A stretch of 18,009 bases of DNA, taken from positions 1 through 18,009 of the forward strand of contig VYDF01000045.1 in NCBI GenBank assembly GCA_009843565.1, given 5' to 3'. The translations under genes were made by a program, and so were the position numbers. Each line of letters begins with the position of its first letter. The first letter of the stretch is position 1. The notes beneath the pieces are model-generated. The model was not told the DNA's origin. It saw nothing but the letters and a program-made list of their open reading frames with translations, and ran no database searches. Below, piece after piece: positions 1 through 6,665 of the stretch. The stretch comes from Acidimicrobiia bacterium. Its GTDB lineage: Bacteria > Actinomycetota > Acidimicrobiia > Acidimicrobiales > Bin134.

Positions 1-406
1 CCGCTGCTCCGCCCGCCAGCACCTCGGTGAGAATTTCCAGCGGAAGAGTTCCATGGGGCCAGGCCACGAGGTTCAACCCGAATCGCGGGGTGCCGCCCAT
101 GGCATAGACATCGGAGGCCGCATTGGTGGCCGCAATGCGTCCCCACATGTGGGGATCGTCGACCACCGGCGCGAAGAAGTCGGCGGTCGAAATCAGGGCG
201 CGGCCCTCCCCCAGACGCCACACTGCGGCGTCGTCACCGGTTTCTGTGCCCACGAGCAGGTTCTCGTGGGTTGGGGTTGGCAGCGAGCGCACGACCTGCG
301 CCAACTCGGTCGGCCCGAGCTTGCCGGCTCAACCGGCACCGTGGCTGTAGGCCGTGAGCCTCCCTGTTTGCGGGTTCACGTTCCCGAAGCTACCGCTATC
401 GGCCAT
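1..406 (-). CDS. selD: Selenide, water dikinase (SelD), selenocysteine-containing, 5' part only
   Basis: SelD makes selenophosphate from selenide and ATP, the selenium donor for selenocysteine and selenouridine synthesis. Reading from ATG at 406, the frame gives MADSGSFGNVNPQTG, then RLTAYSHGAG, an in-frame TGA (331-329, codon 26), AGKLGP, and continues open to the window edge. It contains NLLVGTETGDDAAV, ISTADFFAPVVDDP and GRIAATNAASDVYAMGG, all SelD signatures around the nucleotide and metal sites. The TGA sits exactly where E. coli SelD has catalytic Cys17, and the essential Lys (Lys20 there) follows three codons later, so it reads as selenocysteine. The second Cys of the usual CxC is Gly here. 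A GTG at 379-377 is an alternative start that would place Sec at residue 17 as in E. coli; no strong ribosome site favours either. The gene is cut by the window edge, so the C-terminal domain is unseen. It is divergent from the SnoaL gene. Confidence 0.92.
299..326 (-). promoter_or_regulatory. Bacterial SECIS-like hairpin downstream of the selD UGA
   Basis: Just after the in-frame UGA (331-329), the mRNA can fold CTCGG (319-315) with CCGAG (309-305), closing a five-base loop GCCGA (314-310). The stem extends through A-U and C-G pairs (321-323 with 304-302) if G320 is bulged. The loop starts 15 bases past the UGA and its first base is G. Bacterial SECIS elements lie within the coding region at about this distance and carry a G at the start of a small loop, which SelB recognises. 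The spacing is slightly shorter than in E. coli fdhF. The fold was made by eye. Confidence 0.65.
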
Positions 407-434
407 GTGTTGCCGATTGGCTAGCTTTGCTTCC

Positions 435-932
435 GTGACTTCTCACGAGCAGGCAGTGCGTTCGATCAAGGCGCTCATGTACGTCTATGCCGAATGCGTG
501 GATTTGGCCCGGTTTGACGAGCTGGGTGAGCTCTTCGCTCACGGCGTGCTCACTTCCACCAGCGCAGCCGAACCCGACGACGGCATGTCGGGCGAAGACG
601 TGGCAGCTTTCTACGCAGCCACTAACAAAGTCCACGGCGACGGCACGCTGCGCACTCGGCATGTGGCCAGCAACGTGATTGTCGATGTCGCCGACGACGG
701 GCAGACGGCCAATGCCCGCTCGTACTTCGCCGTTCACCAGGGTACGGATGCTCTGCCTTTGCAGCCCATTGTCGCGGGCCGCTACGAAGACGACTTCGCG
801 CTGCTCGACGGGCAGTGGAGGTTCGCTCGTCGGATGGTGATTGTCGACCAAATCGGGGACATGCGAGAACACCTCACCTTCGATCTGTCCAAAGGCGATG
901 TGCGCTATACCGACCACTTGGAGTCGGGATGA
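435..932 (+). CDS. SnoaL/NTF2-like small protein
   Basis: About 165 residues with the SnoaL-like (NTF2 superfamily) pattern: an N-terminal helix (AVRSIKALMYVYAECVDL), then RFDELGELFAHG, a helix EDVAAFYAATNKVHG, and strands HVASNVIVDV, ARSYFAVHQG and GRYEDDFALLDGQWRFARRMV. Such proteins form alpha-beta cone pockets found in polyketide cyclases, isomerases and dioxygenase beta subunits. Nothing here tells which, so the substrate is unknown. The frame is open from ATG 354, and ATG 405 is also possible. GTG 435 is preferred because homologous sequence begins there and the earlier starts would overlap the divergent selD. The stop overlaps the next gene's ATG (ATGA), so the two are probably co-translated. 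Confidence 0.75.
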   Translation: MTSHEQAVRSIKALMYVYAECVDLARFDELGELFAHGVLTSTSAAEPDDGMSGEDVAAFYAATNKVHGDGTLRTRHVASNVIVDVADDGQTANARSYFAVHQGTDALPLQPIVAGRYEDDFALLDGQWRFARRMVIVDQIGDMREHLTFDLSKGDVRYTDHLESG

Positions 933-1492
933 GCGACCCTCCGGCTCGCCGGGCGCCTCCGGGCTGGTACTCCGATCAGGGCCGGAGCGGCTATCGATAT
1001 TGGGATGGCGAGTCGTGGGTAGAGCCGATGGGAAGTCCGGTCCGAGTCCAAGGTGCGGGGAGCGGCGGTCGGCTCTCCCTGGGCCACCAGAGGGCGGGGC
1101 TGGCCTTCATGGGCGCCGCAGTGGCCATGCTGATTGCCGGACTGCTTCTTCCCTGGGCCGATGGCGGATCCAACAAGCAGGGGGTTATTGACGGCGATCT
1201 TCCGTGGCTGTTGGGCCCGGGAGGGATCGCCGACACCTGGTTGCTTATTCTGTTGGTCGCCTTGCTGGTTTGGGCATTGCTGGTAGTGGCATTGGCGGGG
1301 GACAGCGCCCGAATGTGGCTGACAGCGCTGTCGGCGGGGTTGTTGGTCATGGCGTTTTGTGTAGTTGAGGGGCTGGCCCTGGACAACGACCTGGATCTAC
1401 TGGGAGCGGAGGTTGGATTGGGTCTATTTGTGGCTTATGCCGGAGGGGCGGCAGCCGCGATAGGCGGAGTGCTGCTCAAACCGTCCCGATGA
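929..1492 (+). CDS. DUF2510 four-helix membrane protein
   Basis: A 187-residue protein starting at the ATG of an ATGA overlap with the upstream SnoaL gene. The N-terminus is a DUF2510 motif: PPGWYSD near residues 10-16 and RYWDGESW at 23-30, a short cytoplasmic module common in actinobacterial membrane proteins. Four hydrophobic segments follow at about 56-77, 101-123, 128-150 and 158-183, so this is an integral inner-membrane protein with the DUF2510 end at the N-terminus. No catalytic motif is visible and the function is unknown. It converges with the histidine kinase gene, with only 10 bp between the two stops and no room for a separate terminator. Confidence 0.8.
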   Translation: MSDPPARRAPPGWYSDQGRSGYRYWDGESWVEPMGSPVRVQGAGSGGRLSLGHQRAGLAFMGAAVAMLIAGLLLPWADGGSNKQGVIDGDLPWLLGPGGIADTWLLILLVALLVWALLVVALAGDSARMWLTALSAGLLVMAFCVVEGLALDNDLDLLGAEVGLGLFVAYAGGAAAAIGGVLLKPSR

Positions 1493-1502
1493 AACAGACC
1501 GG

Positions 1503-3740
1503 CTAGGCGTCGTCTTCGTCGTCTTCATCGTCTCCATCACCGTTGCCTTCAACCAGGGGCGTGGTCTTGGCTCGTGTCAGCGGGAGTTCCACCACCATCT
1601 CGGTGAATTCGCCCGGCTCGGTGTTGACGGTGATGGTGCCGCCGTGCTCGCGGATGATGTCGGCCGACAGGGCCAAGCCCAATCCAGTGCCCTCGTTGGT
1701 GGGCTTGGTGGTGAAGAACGGGTCGAAGATCTTGGCGGCTACATCCGGGGGAATGCCGCTGCCGTTGTCTCGCACGCTCAGGATGGCGTTGTCATCGGTA
1801 CGACGGCTCTTCAACACGACAGTGGGGGTGTAGTCGCCAACCGTGCCTGCTTCAATCATCTCCTTCTGCTTCTTGTTGGTGGCGTAACCGGCGTTGGCCA
1901 CAAAATTCAAGAACACTCTCCCGAGGTCTTGGGGAACAACCTCCAACTGGCCCATATCCGGGTCGAACTCCTCCTCCAACAAGACTTGGAACTCTGGATC
2001 TTGAGCTCGGGCGCTGTGGTAGGCCAGCAGCGAATGCTCGTGGATGAGATCGTTGATGTCGGTCATTTGGGTCTCACCCCCACCTCGGCCCATCAGCAAC
2101 ATGTCCTGAACGATCCGGTTGGCCCGCTTGCCATGCGTCTGAATGCGCTCGAGATTGTCGTTGAGGTCTTGGTTGATCTCCTCGATGAGGTCTTTGTCCT
2201 CATCGGAGAGATTGTCGACTAGCTCCTCATAAATCTCGGCCATCTCTTCCAACAGCTCAACCGACGCCGCCGAGAAGTTGTTGATGAAGTTGAGCGGGTT
2301 TCGGATCTCGTGGGCCACACCGGCGGTGACTTCGCCCAGTGCGGCCAGCTTCTCCCGGGCCACGATCTGATCTTGGGCCTGGCCCAGCTCTTCTAGCACC
2401 GCTTGCAGCTCGTCGTTTCGCTCGCTCAACTCCTGAGCCAGCTGCTCCACCAGATTCAGCCGCTGGATCTCCAACGCGTGGCGCCGGAACACTTCCAGCG
2501 CTGACGCCATCTCCGCGATCTCATCCCGGCCACTGACCTCAATCTCCTCCTCCAACTCGCCCTTGGCCAGGGTCCGCATGCGACCAGACAGCCGCCCGAT
2601 GCGGCGCAAGAGCACCCGACCGACGAAGAGCCAACTGATCAGTCCCGCACCGATGACGCCGATGACGCTGATGATCACCAGGAGGATGCGGGCGGTGCTG
2701 ATGGTCTGCGCTGAATTTGAGGTGGCTTGGTCGGCGCCTGCTTGGGCTGTTTGGACGAGTGCGTTGACCTCGGCGAGGAGATCGACGGCTACTTCTTGGT
2801 TCTGGGCCAGGAGGCTGTCTTGACGCTCGATGATGTCCAGGCGGTCGACCGAGACCTGGAATGCGCTGTCGTTGCCGTTTCCCAAAGCCAAGAGCCGATC
2901 TACTGCTGTTCCCAGCCCCGGGGCGTTCTCAGATGCGGCGATGGCTGACAAGCTGATCCGGATCCGGTCTACGGCCGACTCGAAGCTCTCAATCAACGGC
3001 TCCACGAAATCAGCTTCGGAGGCGATGAGGGCGCTGCCCATCAGCTCGGTGACTTGGGCCATATCGGCTTGTAGGGCATTGAGATGCCGATACAGGAGGA
3101 GCTCGCCTCCCGAAGGCCTGGTCATAGGGTCGGTGGGATCACATTCCTGATCCCGATACCCGGTGACCTGGAAGAAAAGCTGGTCGTCAATGGCGGGAAT
3201 GATGATGCCCTCAACCTCATCGTGCAGCAGTGGAATCTGAACCTGGAGCACTTCAATCCTCCTGCTGAGGCCGTAGAAGTGGGGCATACCGGCTGTGATC
3301 GTGGTGATATTCCTCTCCAAGGCGTCGGCGGCCTCTGCAATCCCCTGTACGTGAACGTCATCGGGGTTCTGGCGCAGCAAGGCGTCGAATCGCGCTTGGA
3401 ACTCTTGCTGGGCAACGGTTACCTCGGCGGAGATCTCAGAGAACTGCGTGGGAGGCGCAGTAGTGAGGCGGGGAGCTGCGGCTACCAGCGCGTTGCTGAA
3501 CTCGGCCAGGCTGAACGCCCCGGCCAGTTCGGGCACGCTCTCTTCGCTGACCCTCTTTTGGCTGCTGTCCACGTTGTTGAACGAAATCCAGCTCACAACG
3601 CTGGCCACAATGGTCAGCACGACCGCACCGAAGATCCCCGCATACAGCTGAGTGGAGATCCTTCGATGGATCGCCGGCCGCTGTGCCCCAGCCGTGCTGG
3701 CGGTGGCCTCAGAGTCCTGTGGGGGGGTCGACTCGGTCAC
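1503..3740 (-). CDS. Membrane sensor histidine kinase with large extracytoplasmic helical domain
   Basis: A 745-residue kinase starting at GTG 3740, which overlaps the lipoprotein stop (GTGA). Order: cytoplasmic N-terminus, TM1 (about 33-54), a mostly helical external sensor of about 295 residues (55-350), TM2 (351-375), HAMP (about 370-425), coiled coil (425-465), and HisKA with phospho-acceptor His477 in GVAHEIRNPLN. The HATPase domain has N-box LNFVANAGYA (611-620), G1 DNGSG (657-661), FDPFFTTKP and G2 TGLGLALS. The C-terminus is a very acidic tail (GDGDDEDDEDDA). It has no receiver of its own, so its partner is probably the receiver-PP2C protein of the same operon. The long helical sensor next to a binding-protein gene recalls TorS/TorT or LuxQ/LuxP pairs, but that pairing is inferred. 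It is the last gene of the operon. The kinase call is sure; the ligand is unknown. Confidence 0.95.
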   Translation of the reverse strand: MTESTPPQDSEATASTAGAQRPAIHRRISTQLYAGIFGAVVLTIVASVVSWISFNNVDSSQKRVSEESVPELAGAFSLAEFSNALVAAAPRLTTAPPTQFSEISAEVTVAQQEFQARFDALLRQNPDDVHVQGIAEAADALERNITTITAGMPHFYGLSRRIEVLQVQIPLLHDEVEGIIIPAIDDQLFFQVTGYRDQECDPTDPMTRPSGGELLLYRHLNALQADMAQVTELMGSALIASEADFVEPLIESFESAVDRIRISLSAIAASENAPGLGTAVDRLLALGNGNDSAFQVSVDRLDIIERQDSLLAQNQEVAVDLLAEVNALVQTAQAGADQATSNSAQTISTARILLVIISVIGVIGAGLISWLFVGRVLLRRIGRLSGRMRTLAKGELEEEIEVSGRDEIAEMASALEVFRRHALEIQRLNLVEQLAQELSERNDELQAVLEELGQAQDQIVAREKLAALGEVTAGVAHEIRNPLNFINNFSAASVELLEEMAEIYEELVDNLSDEDKDLIEEINQDLNDNLERIQTHGKRANRIVQDMLLMGRGGGETQMTDINDLIHEHSLLAYHSARAQDPEFQVLLEEEFDPDMGQLEVVPQDLGRVFLNFVANAGYATNKKQKEMIEAGTVGDYTPTVVLKSRRTDDNAILSVRDNGSGIPPDVAAKIFDPFFTTKPTNEGTGLGLALSADIIREHGGTITVNTEPGEFTEMVVELPLTRAKTTPLVEGNGDGDDEDDEDDA

Positions 3741-5026
3741 GAGTTGGCATCTCCCATTGAAGCCTCCGACCGGTAACGGCCGTTGGCGTCGATCACGGTC
3801 AAGAAGACGGCGTCAGAACCCTGATTGTCCGCTGCCCGGTTGTCTTCTGTGCCGAAGTCCAGGGCGAATCCGTCGATGTCGAATTGGCCGGCACCCAAGA
3901 TGTTCTCCAAGAAGCAGTCGCGGGTGAGATCAGCACCGCATGCTTCCAACCCGGCGATGGCCAAACGGCCGGCTATGTAGCCCTCCAAGGACACGAATCC
4001 TGGTATGGCCGCCGGATCGTATGCCGCCAAAGCCGCGGTGTAAGAGGAAACGACGGGAATCGACAGGTCGGTGGGAAAGGGAATCACTTGGGTTACGTAG
4101 ACGCCCTCACCGCCCGCTCCGAGTTCGTCGGCCAAGGCGTTGCTGCCCACAAATGAGACTGTCATGAAGATGGGATCGAAGCCGATGTGGCGGGCCCAGG
4201 AGATGAGAGCGGCGACGGGCTGGTAGGCGCCGATCAGGATCACTGCCTCGGGATCGCCCAGCCTCAGATCGAGCAGCCCCGACTTCACTGCGGTGGTGTT
4301 GCGGGGATACACGCCCGTGGCCACGAGCTCCATCCCCCTGCGTTCCAGCGCGGCCAATGCCCCGTTGTACCCGGCCCGGCCGAATGAGTCGTCTTGGAAC
4401 ATCACCGCGATTCGGGTGACACCCAGGTCAGTGGTGAGCCTCTCAACCATTTCTTCGGTCTCTTGGGCGTAGGAGGCCCGGAGGTTGATGATGTTCTCCC
4501 AGTGGTCGTCTCTAAGGAAGCCGGCGCCGGTGAACGGCGCCACGTAGGGGGCGGCGGCTGCGGCTGCTACCGGGGTGGCTGAGCGCGATGTCGGCGTGCC
4601 TACCGCGCCGATGAGCGAGAACACCTCCTCATCGTTGATCAACGCCTGGGTGTTGGTGATGGCTGCTTCAGGCTCGTAGGCGTCATCTCGAGTGATGAGC
4701 TCCAACCTGCGTCCATGTACGCCGCCGTTCCGGTTGGCCTCTTCGAACGCCGCCATGATGCCAAGGTTCATGTTGATGCCCAGTTCTTGAGCAGGACCGC
4801 TGAACGCGGCCGACTGCCCGAACACAATCCTGTCGTCGAACACTCCGGGTGACTCGGTGCTCACAGAGGGGCCCTGAGTTGGGACCGGTGTCGGTGTGGA
4901 GGTCGCGACCGGCGAGATCGGATCCCCTCCATCGGAACCACACGCCGACGACACCAAGGCCAGGGCGGTGAGTGCCAGACCGGCGAGCCGCGTCCTGCGA
5001 ATAACTCTCTTCTCCGAATCCCTCAC
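3737..5026 (-). CDS. Branched-chain amino acid binding-protein-type lipoprotein, probable sensor
   Basis: A 429-residue periplasmic-binding-protein fold I protein of the Leu/Ile/Val (Peripla_BP_6) class. The signal peptide has a basic start (KRVIRRTR), a hydrophobic core and a lipobox VSSAC, giving lipidation at Cys29. A Pro/Thr/Ser-rich linker (about 35-60) tethers the core. The core begins IVFGQSAAFSGPAQELG and includes NGGVHGRRLELITRDDAYEP, LIGAVGTPTS and IAVMFQDDSFGRAGYNG, all typical of this class. The start is GTG 5026, overlapping the previous stop (GTGA). No ABC permease or ATPase gene is adjacent. It sits between an anti-sigma kinase and a membrane histidine kinase, which suggests a ligand-sensing partner for the kinase rather than a transporter subunit. 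The ligand cannot be read from the sequence. Confidence 0.92.
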   Translation of the reverse strand: MRDSEKRVIRRTRLAGLALTALALVSSACGSDGGDPISPVATSTPTPVPTQGPSVSTESPGVFDDRIVFGQSAAFSGPAQELGINMNLGIMAAFEEANRNGGVHGRRLELITRDDAYEPEAAITNTQALINDEEVFSLIGAVGTPTSRSATPVAAAAAAPYVAPFTGAGFLRDDHWENIINLRASYAQETEEMVERLTTDLGVTRIAVMFQDDSFGRAGYNGALAALERRGMELVATGVYPRNTTAVKSGLLDLRLGDPEAVILIGAYQPVAALISWARHIGFDPIFMTVSFVGSNALADELGAGGEGVYVTQVIPFPTDLSIPVVSSYTAALAAYDPAAIPGFVSLEGYIAGRLAIAGLEACGADLTRDCFLENILGAGQFDIDGFALDFGTEDNRAADNQGSDAVFLTVIDANGRYRSEASMGDANS

Positions 5027-5454
5027 GACTCGGGATGTACGACGAGCTTGAGGAGGTTGCGGCCGTCTTCCCGGCGATATTCCAGTTCCTCGCCCATGGT
5101 CTTGACCAAATAGACCCCCAACCCTCCAATCGGACGCTCAGCGAGGGGAAGATTGACGTCGGGCTCGGGGGCGTCTGTGAGGGGATTGAATGGCGATCCG
5201 TCATCGGCGAGGCGGATCGTGAGCGCGTGGTTCTCAGACTCCAGTTCAAGGTCGATCTCGGTGAGACCGCTCGTATCACCGTGGGTGAGGGTATTGAGCA
5301 CCAACTCTTCCAGAATGAGGTTGGCCCGCATTGTCAACGTCACCGGCCAGCTTTCTGCTTCGGCCATCTCATTGAGCATGTCCTCGATCAGCGGCAGGAC
5401 ATCGGAGGGGTGGCCCTGTTCCGGTGGGTGAGACAAGTGCAGCGAGCGGTGCAT
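5023..5454 (-). CDS. Anti-sigma factor-type serine kinase (RsbW/SpoIIAB-like HATPase)
   Basis: A 143-residue stand-alone GHKL ATPase domain. The N-box is LILEELVLNTLTHG (46-59, with Glu50 and Asn54), the G1 box ADDGSPFNP (83-91) and the G2 box GGLGVYLVK (110-118). There is no HisKA domain, so it is of the RsbW/SpoIIAB/PP2C-associated type, which binds a sigma factor or other target and phosphorylates a STAS antagonist on Ser. The ATG is fixed by an in-frame TAG just upstream, and the ribosome site is weak. It follows the PP2C gene after a 55 bp gap that holds a 17-codon ORF, and its stop overlaps the lipoprotein start. Its STAS partner is most likely the first gene of the operon. No sigma factor is encoded in the window. 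Confidence 0.9.
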   Translation of the reverse strand: MHRSLHLSHPPEQGHPSDVLPLIEDMLNEMAEAESWPVTLTMRANLILEELVLNTLTHGDTSGLTEIDLELESENHALTIRLADDGSPFNPLTDAPEPDVNLPLAERPIGGLGVYLVKTMGEELEYRREDGRNLLKLVVHPES

Positions 5455-5456
5455 TC

Positions 5457-5510
5457 TCAGCTATTCCGATCGCGGAGCGTCGCAGACAGCGCTTGGGCGG
5501 TGACAGACAT
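5457..5510 (-). CDS. Possible 17-codon coupling ORF
   Basis: The stop of the receiver-PP2C gene overlaps an ATG (TGATG, 5512-5508) that opens a 17-residue frame, MSVTAQALSATLRDRNS. It closes at TGA 5459-5457, two bases before the ATG of the anti-sigma kinase. Ribosomes could pass from one gene to the next through it, which would keep translation coupled across the only larger gap of the operon. It could equally be chance; no homologue is known to me. Confidence 0.2.
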   Translation of the reverse strand: MSVTAQALSATLRDRNS

Positions 5511-6661
5511 CAGGGGCGTCGCAGCGTCAGGCAGGTGATGTCATCAGACTGGGGGGCATCTCCTGCGAAATTACGTACATGGGCGAACACGGCCTCGTTG
5601 GCTGCCTGTGCGTTCTCGGGCGGTTTGCCTTCGAACACCTCTGTCAATCGCTCAAGCCCGAACTGCTGATTGTCGGCGTTCATGGCTTCGGTCACACCGT
5701 CGGTGTACAGCACGACAGTGTCTCCCGGGGCCAATGTGACCGACTCCTGGGTATAGACGACATCAGGGGCGATTCCCAATGCCACGCCCTTGGTGAGGGG
5801 TAGCTCGGTAACGGCACCGTCGGCGCTCACCAGCATCGGGGGATCGTGGCCCGCGATGGAATAGGTGAGAGAGCCGCTGTCTGGGTTAAACAGGGCGTAG
5901 ATCAGAGTGACAAACATGAATGTGGGATTGTCCTGCTGAAGCTGGTTGTTGATCTCAGACAACACCATGTGGGGTTCGCGGACGCCGATGGCTGCTCCTT
6001 TGAGCGCGGTCCGACTAGACATCATGAACATCGACGCCGGGATGCCCTTGTCAGACACGTCGGCGACCACGAGGCCGATTTGGTCTTCCAGGTTGAAGTA
6101 GTCGTAAAAGTCGCCACCGACGTTTCGGGCCGGCTCCATGTTGGCCGAAACCTCGAATTGGTTGCTCACCGGGGGCTTCTTGGGCAGGATGGACTGCTGG
6201 AGTTGGCTGGCGATGCTCAGCTCGTTCTGAAGGGCCACGAGCTGATCGCGCGATGACAGCGCCTCCCGCCACTCGGCCAGATGCTCCAGTGTGCGGGTGA
6301 TGGTGATCTTGAGATCGTCGAAGTCGATGGGCTTGGTGACGAAATCGAACGCCCCGCGGTTCATTGCGGTGCGGATGTTGTCCATGTCTCCGTAGGCGGA
6401 GATGATTACCGCTCGAAGATTGGGATCGACATCGGGAAGCTGCTGGAGGAGGGTGAGGCCGTCCATCTTGGGCATGTTGATGTCCGACAGCCCCATGTCG
6501 ATGGTGGGATCTGCGCTGAGCTTCTCCAATGCCTCCACTCCGTTCTGAGCGAAGACGAACTCATACTGGTTGGAGCGGATTTGCCGCCGCATCCGCTGGA
6601 GAATCAGAGGTTCAAGATCCGGTTCGTCGTCTACGACCAGGATCCTGTAGGCCTGAGTCAA
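5510..6661 (-). CDS. Receiver-PP2C (SpoIIE/RsbU-type) serine phosphatase response regulator
   Basis: A 383-residue, two-domain protein. The receiver (about 5-125) has acidic Asp11/Asp12, phospho-acceptor Asp60 in LSDINMPKMDG, Ser88 and Lys110 (TKP). A coiled linker (125-165, with LQQSILP) leads to a SpoIIE-type PP2C domain with NVGGDFYD (metal Asp184), ADVSDKG (Asp201), SIAGHDPPML, VLYTDGVTEAMN and the final SDDITCL. Such proteins dephosphorylate a phospho-STAS antagonist, and the receiver gates that activity. The start is TTG 6661, 4 bp after the STAS stop; it is chosen because TQAYRILVVDDE is the usual receiver beginning. The operon supplies both candidate input (histidine kinase) and output (STAS). 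Activity looks intact. Whether phosphorylation turns it on or off is not visible. Confidence 0.95.
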   Translation of the reverse strand: MTQAYRILVVDDEPDLEPLILQRMRRQIRSNQYEFVFAQNGVEALEKLSADPTIDMGLSDINMPKMDGLTLLQQLPDVDPNLRAVIISAYGDMDNIRTAMNRGAFDFVTKPIDFDDLKITITRTLEHLAEWREALSSRDQLVALQNELSIASQLQQSILPKKPPVSNQFEVSANMEPARNVGGDFYDYFNLEDQIGLVVADVSDKGIPASMFMMSSRTALKGAAIGVREPHMVLSEINNQLQQDNPTFMFVTLIYALFNPDSGSLTYSIAGHDPPMLVSADGAVTELPLTKGVALGIAPDVVYTQESVTLAPGDTVVLYTDGVTEAMNADNQQFGLERLTEVFEGKPPENAQAANEAVFAHVRNFAGDAPQSDDITCLTLRRP

Positions 6662-6665
6662 AGGG

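Noticed and set aside
329..331. Reading selD as a pseudogene or a sequencing error
   Set aside because: The frame is intact before and after the UGA, the codon is exactly at the catalytic position where Sec is known in this family, and a SECIS-like hairpin follows. An error cannot be wholly excluded without reads.
53..424. A 123-residue plus-strand frame over the selD region
   Set aside because: It is antisense to selD, whose minus-strand translation matches the family on both sides of the UGA.
396..917. A 173-residue open frame on the minus strand opposite the SnoaL gene
   Set aside because: It is antisense to a clear SnoaL-like protein, shows no recognisable domain and has the composition of a shadow frame.
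1644..2222. A 192-residue plus-strand frame inside the histidine kinase gene
   Set aside because: It is opposite the HisKA and HATPase regions of the kinase and has no domain of its own.
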